NCBI GenBank assembly: GCA_020348625.1
Contig: CP070752.1
Coordinates: forward strand, 255,886 to 270,007
Reading direction: 5' to 3'
Source of the DNA: Deltaproteobacteria bacterium
GTDB lineage: Bacteria > Desulfobacterota > DSM-4660 > Desulfatiglandales > B25-G16
Length of the DNA: 14,122 nucleotides
Positions 1 to 6,634 of this stretch are shown here, piece by piece; positions within the stretch are counted from its first letter, which is position 1, and the number at the start of each line of letters is the position of its first letter. The notes beneath the pieces are model-generated. The model was not told the origin of the DNA, ran no database searches, and saw nothing but the letters and a program-made list of their open reading frames with translations. The position numbers and the translations under genes were made by a program.

Positions 1-199
1 TTCTATAAAGACGATGGGCTTTTCCTCAGTTCCGAGGCTCCCGGGTTGGTCTTTTCAGCAACTTATCCATGGGGGAGTTCTGCCCCCTCCGCATTCCCTT
101 CGACAGGCTCAGGGCTGCGGTTTCCCCCAATGATAAGTTGCGAAAAGACAGCACCCTTCCGCCAGTCACTGCAAAAAAGCCCATCGTCTTTTTCTAGGA
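1..199. repeat. Large imperfect palindromic repeat
   Basis: Bases 3-23 reappear in inverted form at about 174-197 (shared core aaagacgatgggctttt). Nested inside, bases 45-77 pair with 121-154 (shared words gtcttttc, caacttatc and tggggga). The centre (88-120) contains cattcccttcgacaggctc flanked by ccgca and tgcgg. A transcript could therefore fold into one long hairpin with internal bulges. Bases 81-170 recur in inverted orientation at the right edge of the window, with 91-129 identical to 14073-14111. The short open frames in both orientations here look like by-products of the palindrome. This is a dispersed non-coding repeat or MITE-like unit. I see no transposase and no clear target-site duplication. 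Confidence 0.8.
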
Positions 200-457
200 T
201 AACAGAAACTGTCACGCTTTGCAAAGGTCGCATGGCGTGTGTTAGAAGACATGGAAGGCGCAGGAACAATCCGACGCTCTGAATCTAACAAAAGGCATTA
301 CCATTTATTTTATCCGTAACAATTGCAGATTGCAAACTGCTGGCTAGCAATTCACTGTTTTAGCGGTGCCAATTGTCGAAGGAAACGGTAAGAAGTGCCG
401 ATCTTATCGGTCGGGAAAGGATAATTTATCAGTGCTGAGCGACGCTGAAGGTAGCAG
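200..457. other. Non-coding stretch downstream of the CDF gene
   Basis: No convincing gene is visible. It lies between the palindromic repeat and the 3' end of the cation-efflux gene. A small inverted repeat near 395-410 (ccgat / atcgg) and a weak one near 450-467 are the only structures I see. Neither has a T-run that would make a confident terminator. Confidence 0.4.
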
Positions 458-1399
458 TCAGCTGCCCTGCTCATGCTCATTCTCCTTTTCATCTAACAGC
501 GGGTCTACGTGAACGATGACCCGGTCAATATCGGCAACATCTTTCCTCAATGCTTGCTCCACGGCCTTAGCGATTCGATGTCCCTCGTTTACCGTCAATT
601 GCCCGTCGACCACGATGTGGACCTCCATCTGGTGCAGTCCCCCGGAGGTTCGGACCCTGAGGTCATGCATTTCACTCACGCCATCCACACCGAGGGTACG
701 CTCACGTATACCCTTCAGTATTTCCTGGGGAGGGGCCGTATCGGTGAACTCGCGCACCGTTCCCTTGAGGATATCGAGGCCGACCTTAATGATGAAAAAC
801 GACACAAACAGGGCTGCATAGGCGTCGAGAATGTGCCAGGAAGGCTTTATGTTCGCCCCAGCCACGCCAAGCAAAACTGCCACAGATGAGAGGGCGTCCG
901 ACCGCTGATGCCACGCGTTGGCCATTATCAGCGAGCTTTTGATGCGCCTTCCAACCCGCACGGTGTAATGAAACAACGCCTCTTTTAAGCCCACAGAAAT
1001 ACCGGCAGCAGCCAAGGCCAGAACGGTAGGGTGGTATTCGCTATGACGGTAAATATTTAGCGCGGCTTGTATCCCCAGGTAAAGGGCCGTAAGAATAAGT
1101 GCGATACCCACGATACCTGAAGCCAGGCTTTCCAGGCGAGCATGACCGAAGTGGTGCTTTTCGTCGGCGGCTTTTTGACCGATCTTCAGGCCAAGCAAAA
1201 CCACGGCATCGGTGAAGAGATCAGAGAAAGAGTGGAGAGCGTCTGCAATGAGGGCTTGGCTGTGGCCAACTAAACCTGCCCAGAACTTGAAGACAATCAG
1301 GAAGACATTAACGCACACGCCCAGCAGCGTCACCGATTTGCCGGCTCGAGCTGCGCCTGTTTCAGATTGAGGCTGGGGTTTTTCCGTGGAAGATACCAT
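458..1399 (-). CDS. Cation diffusion facilitator (CDF) family metal efflux transporter
   Basis: A 313-aa inner-membrane cation/proton antiporter of the CDF family, probably exporting Zn2+ or a similar divalent metal. The membrane half (about residues 22-215) carries both family metal-site motifs: HxxxD in TM2 (H56, D60 in ADALHSFSD) and HxxxD in TM5 (H164, D168 in ANAWHQRSD). A 2-His/2-Asp site is typical of zinc-type members. The FGHARLES segment (84-91) is the usual loop after TM2. Residues 225-300 form the cytoplasmic dimerisation domain, with HDLRVR and HQMEVHI and the ending VIVHVDP. I chose the ATG at 1399 because AAGGGA lies just upstream. The frame stays open to a GTG at 1519, but those extra 40 residues do not look like CDF sequence. 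The 52-aa small gene lies upstream on the same strand. Confidence 0.93.
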   Translation of the reverse strand: MVSSTEKPQPQSETGAARAGKSVTLLGVCVNVFLIVFKFWAGLVGHSQALIADALHSFSDLFTDAVVLLGLKIGQKAADEKHHFGHARLESLASGIVGIALILTALYLGIQAALNIYRHSEYHPTVLALAAAGISVGLKEALFHYTVRVGRRIKSSLIMANAWHQRSDALSSVAVLLGVAGANIKPSWHILDAYAALFVSFFIIKVGLDILKGTVREFTDTAPPQEILKGIRERTLGVDGVSEMHDLRVRTSGGLHQMEVHIVVDGQLTVNEGHRIAKAVEQALRKDVADIDRVIVHVDPLLDEKENEHEQGS

Positions 1400-1528
1400 A
1401 AATTCCCTTATTGTATCAGCGCCTATCGAAAAGATCCGGTTTTCTTGAGACCTCCATGAATAAAGTCGAACGCAGAGACCAGAACAGTAAATCTCTTTCG
1501 TCTTAACGCCCGTCTTCACAAAGGTTGT

Positions 1529-1687
1529 CTAGTCGATCTGCATCAGCGATTCAAGTCTTTGGATCTCTTGGATGATCTCCCTCTTCTGTTCCTCAGTGAT
1601 ATTTTCGTCTCTTAACCGTCTCTTCAGCCCGAGTATTGTCATTTCCTCTCGGTAATCTACACAAGTGTATTTGGAGTCGTTTTTCAT
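1529..1687 (-). CDS. Small charged helical protein, 52 aa, unknown function
   Basis: An ATG-to-TAG frame encoding 52 residues. It starts MKNDSKYTCVDYREEM, continues with a Leu/Lys/Arg/Glu-rich helical part (about residues 15-50) and ends ESLMQID. The amphipathic, densely charged composition with an ITEEQKREII helix cap looks like a real coding sequence. I recall similar small hypothetical proteins (KYTC.DYR.EM followed by a charged helix pair) in deltaproteobacteria, but I cannot name the family. No strong Shine-Dalgarno is visible before the ATG. It lies between the AI-2E-type permease and the CDF transporter on the same strand. No signal peptide or membrane segment is present, so it is probably cytosolic. 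Function unknown. Confidence 0.62.
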   Translation of the reverse strand: MKNDSKYTCVDYREEMTILGLKRRLRDENITEEQKREIIQEIQRLESLMQID

Positions 1688-1839
1688 AGGCTTTGTTAAG
1701 AGCAGGATTTGATTCTCTGCAGACCCTTGGATGCAATAGTTAGCTTATCGTGTAAATTGCCTTGTTGTCCTTTCGCCAGGGGGAGAGATGCGTCCCAATC
1801 TAGCTGGATTCATGCCCAATTTCCTAAAGGCATATAATC

Positions 1840-2904
1840 TCAGCCTTGTGATTCCTCTCTCCTGCTAAAGAAGGCTTTAATAACAGCATGCACCAGAGTG
1901 GCGAGGGGCACCGCAAAGATCAATCCCCAGAACCCCCATAACCCTCCGAACACGAGCACCGCCGAGATGATAGCTACGGGGTGCAAATTTACCACCCCGG
2001 AAAGCAGCAAGGGGGCCAGCAGGTTTCCGTCCAAAAGCTGTATGATGCTGTACGCGATCAGGGCCCAAACAAACTCGGCAGACAGGCCCCACTGGAAGTA
2101 GGCTACCAATGCCACCGGCAGATACATGACAGCGGCGCCGATATAAGGGATGAGAACCGACAGGCCAACAAGAAGGGCGAGCAGCATGGCAAACTGAATC
2201 TTCAGTGCCAAGAACGTGACATAGGTTACTACCCAGACGATTATGATCTCCCAGATCTTGCCCCGAATATAGTTTGCAATTTGTTGGTTCACCTCGTGCC
2301 AGACTTCTGTTGCCAAGCCCCGATTCTCGGGCAAGAGACCGCCCAGCCAGTCCAGGATGGCTGCCTTGTCCTTCAGGAAAAAGAACACGAGAAAGGGTAC
2401 GAGAATCAGGTAGACGATAATGGAAATTACACCGCGCACCGATGCCACAGAGAGCGAGAGCAGGCGCTGGCCAGCACTGGTGAGTTCAGAGCTCAAAAAG
2501 ATTATGATGTTTCTGATCTGTGCCTCGGAAATGAAATCCGGGTACCGCTCCGGCAGAAGCATCAATGCCTTCTGTATTCCGCCAATCATGGAAGGCAGCT
2601 GCTGAAAAAGCTGGCGAATCTGATCCGACAGCAAAGGGAGGAAAACCACCACCAGCACGACCAGAACGACCAAGAAGCCCACAAATACCACTACTACTGA
2701 GATTCTCCGTGGGATGTGTGCGCGCACGAACAGAGATACGAAGCTGTCCAGCAAGAAGGCGATCACAATCCCGGCAAAGACCGGGAGCAGCATTTTTCCC
2801 AGGAGCAAAATTGTAACGAATCCCAGGATGAGCAGTAATCCAAGGATGATCACCTGGGGATCGGATAAGTACTTTTTTATCCACTCAAGAAATAACTTTT
2901 TCAT
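1840..2904 (-). CDS. AI-2E family transporter (PerM/UPF0118-type permease)
   Basis: A 354-aa polytopic inner-membrane protein of the AI-2E exporter/PerM superfamily. The usual arrangement is present: two N-terminal TM segments (about 17-37 and 40-60), a third at 68-92, then a soluble loop rich in Leu/Ile (93-150). The C-terminal TM block from about 158 to 345 contains LIPYIGA (251-257), LDGNLLAPLL (291-300) and HPVAIISAVLVFGGLWGFWG (308-327), all strong markers of the family. Length is typical. Members export small molecules or act in ion antiport; the substrate cannot be told from sequence. The ATG at 2904 is clear, but the upstream GAGG is closer to the start than usual. The start region faces the transposase remnant. 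Confidence 0.93.
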   Translation of the reverse strand: MKKLFLEWIKKYLSDPQVIILGLLLILGFVTILLLGKMLLPVFAGIVIAFLLDSFVSLFVRAHIPRRISVVVVFVGFLVVLVVLVVVFLPLLSDQIRQLFQQLPSMIGGIQKALMLLPERYPDFISEAQIRNIIIFLSSELTSAGQRLLSLSVASVRGVISIIVYLILVPFLVFFFLKDKAAILDWLGGLLPENRGLATEVWHEVNQQIANYIRGKIWEIIIVWVVTYVTFLALKIQFAMLLALLVGLSVLIPYIGAAVMYLPVALVAYFQWGLSAEFVWALIAYSIIQLLDGNLLAPLLLSGVVNLHPVAIISAVLVFGGLWGFWGLIFAVPLATLVHAVIKAFFSRREESQG

Positions 2905-3001
2905 GCCTCACAGCCAACCAAGTATATCCATTTCACCTGCACATACATGACATATGCTCGTCAGAACATCAACCGTTTTTTCCGGCAGGAGCCTTCAAAA
3001 A

Positions 3002-3327
3002 TGGGTCAAGCCTTCTTTTGACTCTTAGTGACCCGGAACCAATCAAGAAAACGCTGCATGAATTGCATGGGATCGATGAAGCAGCTCTATTGCGATCAAG
3101 AAGGGGTGTGTTCAACGAGCCTCGCAATGCGGCGATCTACCTGATCCGCCGGTTGCGAGGGGACAGCTTGAAGGAAATCGGAGATCAGTTTCAGATGAAT
3201 AAGTACAGTTCGGTGAGCAGCGTTATTGAGAGAGTAAAAGCGTTGATCAGCGAGGATTCAAGACCGAAGGATAGGGTTGGGAACATCATCAGTCGATTGA
3301 GCAAGAGTCAAGAGCAGACTTGACCCC
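3002..3327 (+). mobile_element. REP-bounded relic of a transposase element
   Basis: The two ends are imperfect inverted repeats: 3002-3026 against the reverse complement of 3303-3327, matching at 21 of 25 bases. Each end is itself a small hairpin: gtcaag/cttgac at the right end, and gtcaag/tttgac with one wobble pair at the left end. This is the layout of REP-like stem-loops used by IS200-related REP transposases. The interior codes only for the C-terminal domain of such a transposase, and no catalytic region is present. Best explanation: an internally deleted, non-autonomous copy. Confidence 0.6.
3018..3323 (+). pseudogene. C-terminal fragment of a REP-associated transposase (DnaA-like HTH domain)
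   Basis: An open frame of up to 101 codons with only a TTG start and no ribosome-binding site. The frame stays open upstream without an ATG. Residues 30-100 contain NEPRNAAIYLIRRLRGDSLK, EIGDQFQM and YSSVSSVIERVK. This is the helix-turn-helix that resembles the DnaA C-terminal domain and that ends many deltaproteobacterial IS200-like/REP-associated transposases; the SKSQEQT ending is also familiar from that group. The HUH tyrosine-transposase domain, which should precede it by about 200 residues, is absent. The last codons and the TGA stop lie inside the right terminal repeat of the element. Most likely a non-functional remnant. A small DNA-binding protein repurposed from it is possible but unsupported. 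Confidence 0.7.
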
Positions 3328-3370
3328 TTGTCGTGCTTTAACGTCTCGTTGATATCCGCATTTCAAGCGA

Positions 3371-3402
3371 CAAAAGGCGGGGTCATCCGACCCTGCCTTT
3401 TG
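3371..3402. terminator. Bidirectional hairpin terminator
   Basis: The arms caaaaggcggggtc (3371-3384) and gaccctgccttttg (3389-3402) form a 14-bp stem with one G-T wobble and an ATCC loop. The A-rich start and T-rich end give a tttt on either strand. It sits between the plus-strand transposase remnant and the 3' end of the minus-strand ERR-repeat gene, as expected for a shared terminator. Confidence 0.65.
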
Positions 3403-3462
3403 CGCTTAACAGAGGAGGAGAGGAGATTATATCGAGAAGAATATAGTTTTTCTGTAGTTACT

Positions 3463-3651
3463 CTACTGGTGCACTAGTACGCTGTACCAGTCCTCCACGC
3501 GCAGCCAGCCACTTCGTCGCTCCAGATTGGATCTTCGTTCGTTCCAGCTTCTTCTCTCGATTCCGCCTTTCAGGAAGTAATCCAGGTTGTGTACCCTGCG
3601 CCTGTCGTGACCACAGCGACGATCAATGTGAGAATGCCTCTTATTCAGCAT
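3463..3651 (-). CDS. Small DRR/ERR-repeat protein, unknown function
   Basis: A 62-aa, very basic protein. [DE]RR triplets occur at residues 10-12, 16-18, 32-34, 38-40 and 44-46, giving an exact six-residue step within each group. They are separated by NLDYFLKGG (22-30) and followed by GWLRVEDWYSVLV (48-60). I recall this architecture from small hypothetical proteins of deltaproteobacteria but know no function. The frame stays open to an ATG at 3711 (82 aa). I prefer the ATG at 3651 because the repeats begin soon after it and the extra 20 residues look unrelated. Neither start has a strong Shine-Dalgarno. It lies 256 bases downstream of a response-regulator gene on the same strand and ends before the hairpin at 3371-3402. 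No signal peptide or TM segment. Confidence 0.65.
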   Translation of the reverse strand: MLNKRHSHIDRRCGHDRRRVHNLDYFLKGGIERRSWNERRSNLERRSGWLRVEDWYSVLVHQ

Positions 3652-3907
3652 TTCCAGCCCCGGCGTCTGATGAATTGGAAACGGCCTTTGCCAACCTCCC
3701 CGATAACTCATAAGTGATTGATGCTTTTCAACTTTTTCATACCATCATAATGCCGATTTATCAACTAAAAAACGAATTGGCCTCTTGGTTGTGCAGCTCA
3801 CCATGATATACATTAAAGCTTCCTATCACTTGCCGAGTGTTGTGAAGAACCGCCTAATCATAAGCATCTCTTACAGGATTTCGATCAGTTTTATGAACGC
3901 CTGTTCA

Positions 3908-4408
3908 TCAGGCGGACCAGCGGCTCGCTTTGTCCAGCCAGTATTCCTTCTCTTTCTCTCTCCAGTTTGGCCCGGTGAATCTTCTATCAAAGAAACCACC
4001 GAGCCTCTCGAGCCACCTGACCCATGGGTTCTTTTTGTTTTCAATTGCCTCGATAACGTCTGCGGCAAATACCTCAATATTGCCTATTTCATCTTTAGGC
4101 ACGAAGTATGCGGCTCCATCCTCAACGGATCTTTCGAGACTCTCTTCATTGAGTGAGTGAGCGGTAAGCATGAGAGCAGGGACATTTTTTTCCGTTGCTA
4201 TTTTGAGAAGTTCAAACCCCTTTACCCCCATAATATCAAGGATTGCAAGGTCGTAATACTCGGTTTCAAACAGATCCTTGGCCTCCTCAAATGAAGAAGC
4301 GGAGTCTATCTTGCACATATCAAGGAGTTCTATGAGAAGGTTGAGAACATCCTTTTCGTCATCTACGATGAGCAGCCTTTTGCCTTTCAGTAGCTTTTTC
4401 GGATCCAT
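3908..4408 (-). CDS. Single-domain response regulator with conserved C-terminal tail
   Basis: A 166-aa receiver protein. The CheY-like domain (about residues 9-125) has the acidic pair D16/D17 (IVDDE), phosphoacceptor D58 (LAILDIMG), switch T82 (MLTAH) and K105 (VPKDE), so phosphorylation should be possible. No DNA-binding or enzymatic output domain follows. Instead there is a short tail of about 40 residues with NPWVRWLERLGGFFD and FTGPNW. The ATG at 4408 is preceded by a near-perfect AGGAGG. It is a close paralogue of the regulator at 5754-6257, identical at roughly three-quarters of positions by eye, including the tail. The SH3/coiled-coil gene lies between the two. The partner kinase is not identified. 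Confidence 0.92.
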   Translation of the reverse strand: MDPKKLLKGKRLLIVDDEKDVLNLLIELLDMCKIDSASSFEEAKDLFETEYYDLAILDIMGVKGFELLKIATEKNVPALMLTAHSLNEESLERSVEDGAAYFVPKDEIGNIEVFAADVIEAIENKKNPWVRWLERLGGFFDRRFTGPNWREKEKEYWLDKASRWSA

Positions 4409-4647
4409 TATTACGCCTCCTTTCGACTGGCCTAAAGTTTGTTTTTTATCGATGTATAAAGGTGCTGAATTTTCGTCATGATTATTTCAATCTCCTTTGC
4501 CACACTACCTTACCCTGCAGTTAATAGCAAGGAACTTCATATATCCAAAAGTTAAATCCAATGGCCTTTGTGTCAAGCAGAGCGAAGCAAAATGCCCGCC
4601 CCGCAAAGGCCAGGGCCCGGATATTGGCCCAAATGGTGGGCTGAGAA

Positions 4648-5289
4648 CTAGAGGTCAATATAGTATCTCTTCTTTCTCTTGGAAACCTGCCCGACGAACA
4701 ATCCCAAGCAGAACACGGCGGCTCCCGCCAAGAACCACTGGAGCTTTCCTGAACCCCTAACGGTTTCTATTCGTTTTTGAAGATTCCTCAGTTCCCTATT
4801 CAGTGCAGCATTTGCCGCCTTAAGCTCGTTTCGTTCATCTACCAACTTGGATGCGTTTTGTTCGAGTTCCTTGACTTTTTGAAGGTAACTCTCCTCTGCC
4901 GCCTTGAGCTTATCAAGAAACGGGTTCTCGGCTCCCTCATACTCCCTGATTTTCTCCCGCAAACGATTCATCTCATCCTTCAACTGGGCTATGATAATTG
5001 GTTTGGGGGTTTCGGCGGTGACGTATTGCCCAGGTACCCACCCCTCTTCACCTGCCCCAGTCTTTACCCGAAGGTACGGCCCGCTTTCCTCGAGTACTTC
5101 GACCGGGTCATCTGTCTTGATGGTGCCCAGTGCCTTGCCGTCCGAATTCGGGGCTTCTCGAAGCGAAATAATGAGCCTGTCCGATACGTATCTCCTATCA
5201 GCCTGGGCAGTTCCCACTTGAGCAGACATGAGGATAAGCAGTAAGAAAAGGAGCAGGAGGCTCGGTTTTCTGATTCTTGAGACCGTCAT
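4648..5289 (-). CDS. SH3-domain / coiled-coil membrane-anchored protein (TIGR04211-like)
   Basis: A 213-aa exported protein. Residues 1-30 form a signal peptide (basic start, long Leu run, AQA cleavage site). Residues 31-95 are a bacterial SH3 domain (YVSDRL, LREAPN, GPYLRV, GWVPGQYV). Residues 97-178 are a long charged coiled coil. Residues 183-202 form one TM helix (LQWFLAGAAVFCLGLFVGQV), followed by a basic tail, KRKKRYYIDL. This order matches the TIGR04211 'SH3 and anchor' family, which includes YgiM-like proteins; the role is probably in the envelope, ligand unknown. The start at 5289 is supported by GGAGGG about eight bases upstream. The frame stays open for 90 further codons, but these would put the signal peptide in the middle and look non-coding. 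It lies between two paralogous response-regulator genes. Confidence 0.88.
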   Translation of the reverse strand: MTVSRIRKPSLLLLFLLLILMSAQVGTAQADRRYVSDRLIISLREAPNSDGKALGTIKTDDPVEVLEESGPYLRVKTGAGEEGWVPGQYVTAETPKPIIIAQLKDEMNRLREKIREYEGAENPFLDKLKAAEESYLQKVKELEQNASKLVDERNELKAANAALNRELRNLQKRIETVRGSGKLQWFLAGAAVFCLGLFVGQVSKRKKRYYIDL

Positions 5290-5753
5290 GGCAATCCCTC
5301 CACAGATCGCATTAGGGCTGAACGTGACAAAATGGTTGAGCAAGGTCTTGAAAGCCCACATGCGGTGATATGCAGCATAACGGATCAGACCTTCACGCTG
5401 GCATTGGTTGGTGAGAGTGCAAATGAACCACGTTGCTCGCTCTATCAGTTCATTTGGGGAAAGGATAGATGGGCGAGCCTGAACATAAGATAGGCTACCT
5501 CTATTACAGCAATCTGTCAAGGGGGTATCAGGCTCTATGGAAACCAGGACACAAAACATGTGTTATGTGTCTCAAGGTTGGGGCATATGAAATGATTTGG
5601 CTTTCACTGCTTGAGCTAGCCGCCATCAGGAAATGTAACAGCTGATGGCGCTTGAATCTGCGGAGGATTGCCCATCCGCAGTATCAACAGCTCGTCGTAA
5701 AAAGTAATTTGCGGACGATCCCTTTAGGTATTCTGCCTTCTTCTGGACAAGTA
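5290..5753. other. Intergenic region between the SH3 gene and the second response regulator
   Basis: I see no supported gene here. A hairpin at 5658-5681 (ctgcgga / tccgcag, 10-base loop) lies about 75 bases beyond the stop of the response-regulator gene. It lacks a T-run, so it is at most a weak terminator or mRNA-end structure. The open frame at 5290-5559 continues the SH3 gene's frame upstream and is probably fortuitous. Confidence 0.4.
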
Positions 5754-6257
5754 TCAGATGTCGGGAATACTCTTCATCTTCTTATCCCAGAACTCTTTAT
5801 GTTGCTCTCTCCAATTTGGTCCGCTAAACTTCTTGTCAAAGAAACCGCCGAGCCTCTCATACCACCTGAGCCACGGATTCTTCTTCTTTTCTCTGGCCTC
5901 TATAACATCTGCAACAAAGACTTCGATATTACCTATTTCATCTTTAGGAACGTAGTAGGAAGCGCCATCTTCTGCAGATTTCTTCAGGCTCTCTTCGTTC
6001 AAGGCATGGGCGGTAAGCATGAGGGCGGGAATATTCCGTTTATTGGCAATTTCAAGGAGTTCGAATCCCTTAACGCCCATAATATCCAGGACTGCAATGT
6101 CGTAATACTCGGTTTCGAGCAACTCCTTTGCTTGCTCGAACGTAGAGGCTCGGTCAATCATACAGTCACTCAGAAGCTCAGTCAAAAGATCAAGAATGTC
6201 GGGTTCGTCATCAACGATCAACACCCTTTTCCCTCGAAGCACTTTTTCTGTTTCCAT
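5754..6257 (-). CDS. Single-domain response regulator, paralogue of 3908-4408
   Basis: A 167-aa protein with a receiver domain: DDE after VLIV near the N-terminus, phosphoacceptor Asp in IAVLDIMG, Thr in MLTAH and Lys in VPKDE. All catalytic positions are intact. As in its paralogue, the domain ends in a short tail, NPWLRWYERLGGFFD then FSGPNW, and no output domain follows. The ATG at 6257 has AAGGGGGA upstream at good spacing. An in-frame start eight codons earlier lacks such a site. The two regulators differ mainly at the N-terminus and the last 15 residues, which points to gene duplication followed by divergence. The conserved tail may be a docking or localisation element (inference). Confidence 0.92.
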   Translation of the reverse strand: METEKVLRGKRVLIVDDEPDILDLLTELLSDCMIDRASTFEQAKELLETEYYDIAVLDIMGVKGFELLEIANKRNIPALMLTAHALNEESLKKSAEDGASYYVPKDEIGNIEVFVADVIEAREKKKNPWLRWYERLGGFFDKKFSGPNWREQHKEFWDKKMKSIPDI

Positions 6258-6281
6258 TTTACATCCCCCTTGACGACTCAC

Positions 6282-6634
6282 GGAATCTCACCGCTACTAA
6301 TTGAATCCTGAGAACGATCGGAAGCTTGCTCTTTCTTAGCTATAGAGTATACTGCATCGCCTATTTGTCAAGGGAATAGTGGTGAAATCCTCGGACGTGA
6401 GATCCTGTAATCCCCCGCTTTGATCCTTTCACCTTGAGCGGGGAGAGGGGCGCGAGCGATAGGATTGCTTCAAGAGGTGAGAACCCGTGGCGGGCCCGTT
6501 AGGGCGTTCATGATTGATGGTTTTCAGCTCAGAGGAAGAAGCTCAATCGATTATGCGAAAAGTAAGAGAACGCAGCGTGACATGCTGTTTCGTCAAGGCA
6601 CTGTGGTGAAAGCGCGGAGAGAAAGGCTCTCCCC
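6282..6634. other. Intergenic region with a diverged direct repeat
   Basis: No gene is visible in 353 bases. Segments 6364-6395 and 6589-6618 are related direct repeats, both containing gtcaagg and gtggtgaaa and ending cgga. A loose hairpin, ccccgct / agcgggg (6413-6419 and 6437-6443), lies between them. A tight hairpin, ggagag / ctctcc (6616-6632), sits right behind the stop codon of the polyferredoxin gene; it lacks a T-run but may help end that transcript. Confidence 0.4.
6344..6371 (-). promoter_or_regulatory. Possible promoter of the 5754-6257 response regulator
   Basis: On the minus strand TTGACA (6366-6371) is followed by a TATACT-like word at 6346-6351 and an overlapping TACTCT at 6344-6349. 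The spacers are 14 and 16 bases, so the fit to a sigma-70 promoter is imperfect. The position, roughly 90 bases before the start codon, is reasonable. Weak support. Confidence 0.25.

Noticed and set aside
46..282. Overlapping open frames on both strands (46-282 plus, 63-269 minus)
   Set aside because: They run through the palindromic repeat, have no ribosome-binding site and translate to low-complexity sequence. They are products of the repeat.
1400..1519. 40-residue N-terminal extension of the CDF transporter from a GTG
   Set aside because: The extension does not resemble CDF proteins, and the ATG at 1399 has a better Shine-Dalgarno.
1981..2700. 239-codon plus-strand frame
   Set aside because: Antisense shadow of the AI-2E-type permease. 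Rich in Gln, His and Asp from reverse-complemented hydrophobic codons, with no recognisable domain.
4432..4479. 15-codon frame (MTKIQHLYTSIKNKL) upstream of the 3908-4408 response regulator
   Set aside because: A GGAG word is present upstream but too far (about 14 bases), and no attenuator-like hairpins or biased codons support a leader peptide.
5290..5559. 90-residue upstream extension of the SH3 protein frame
   Set aside because: It would bury a clean signal peptide inside the protein, and the start at 5289 has a strong GGAGGG site.
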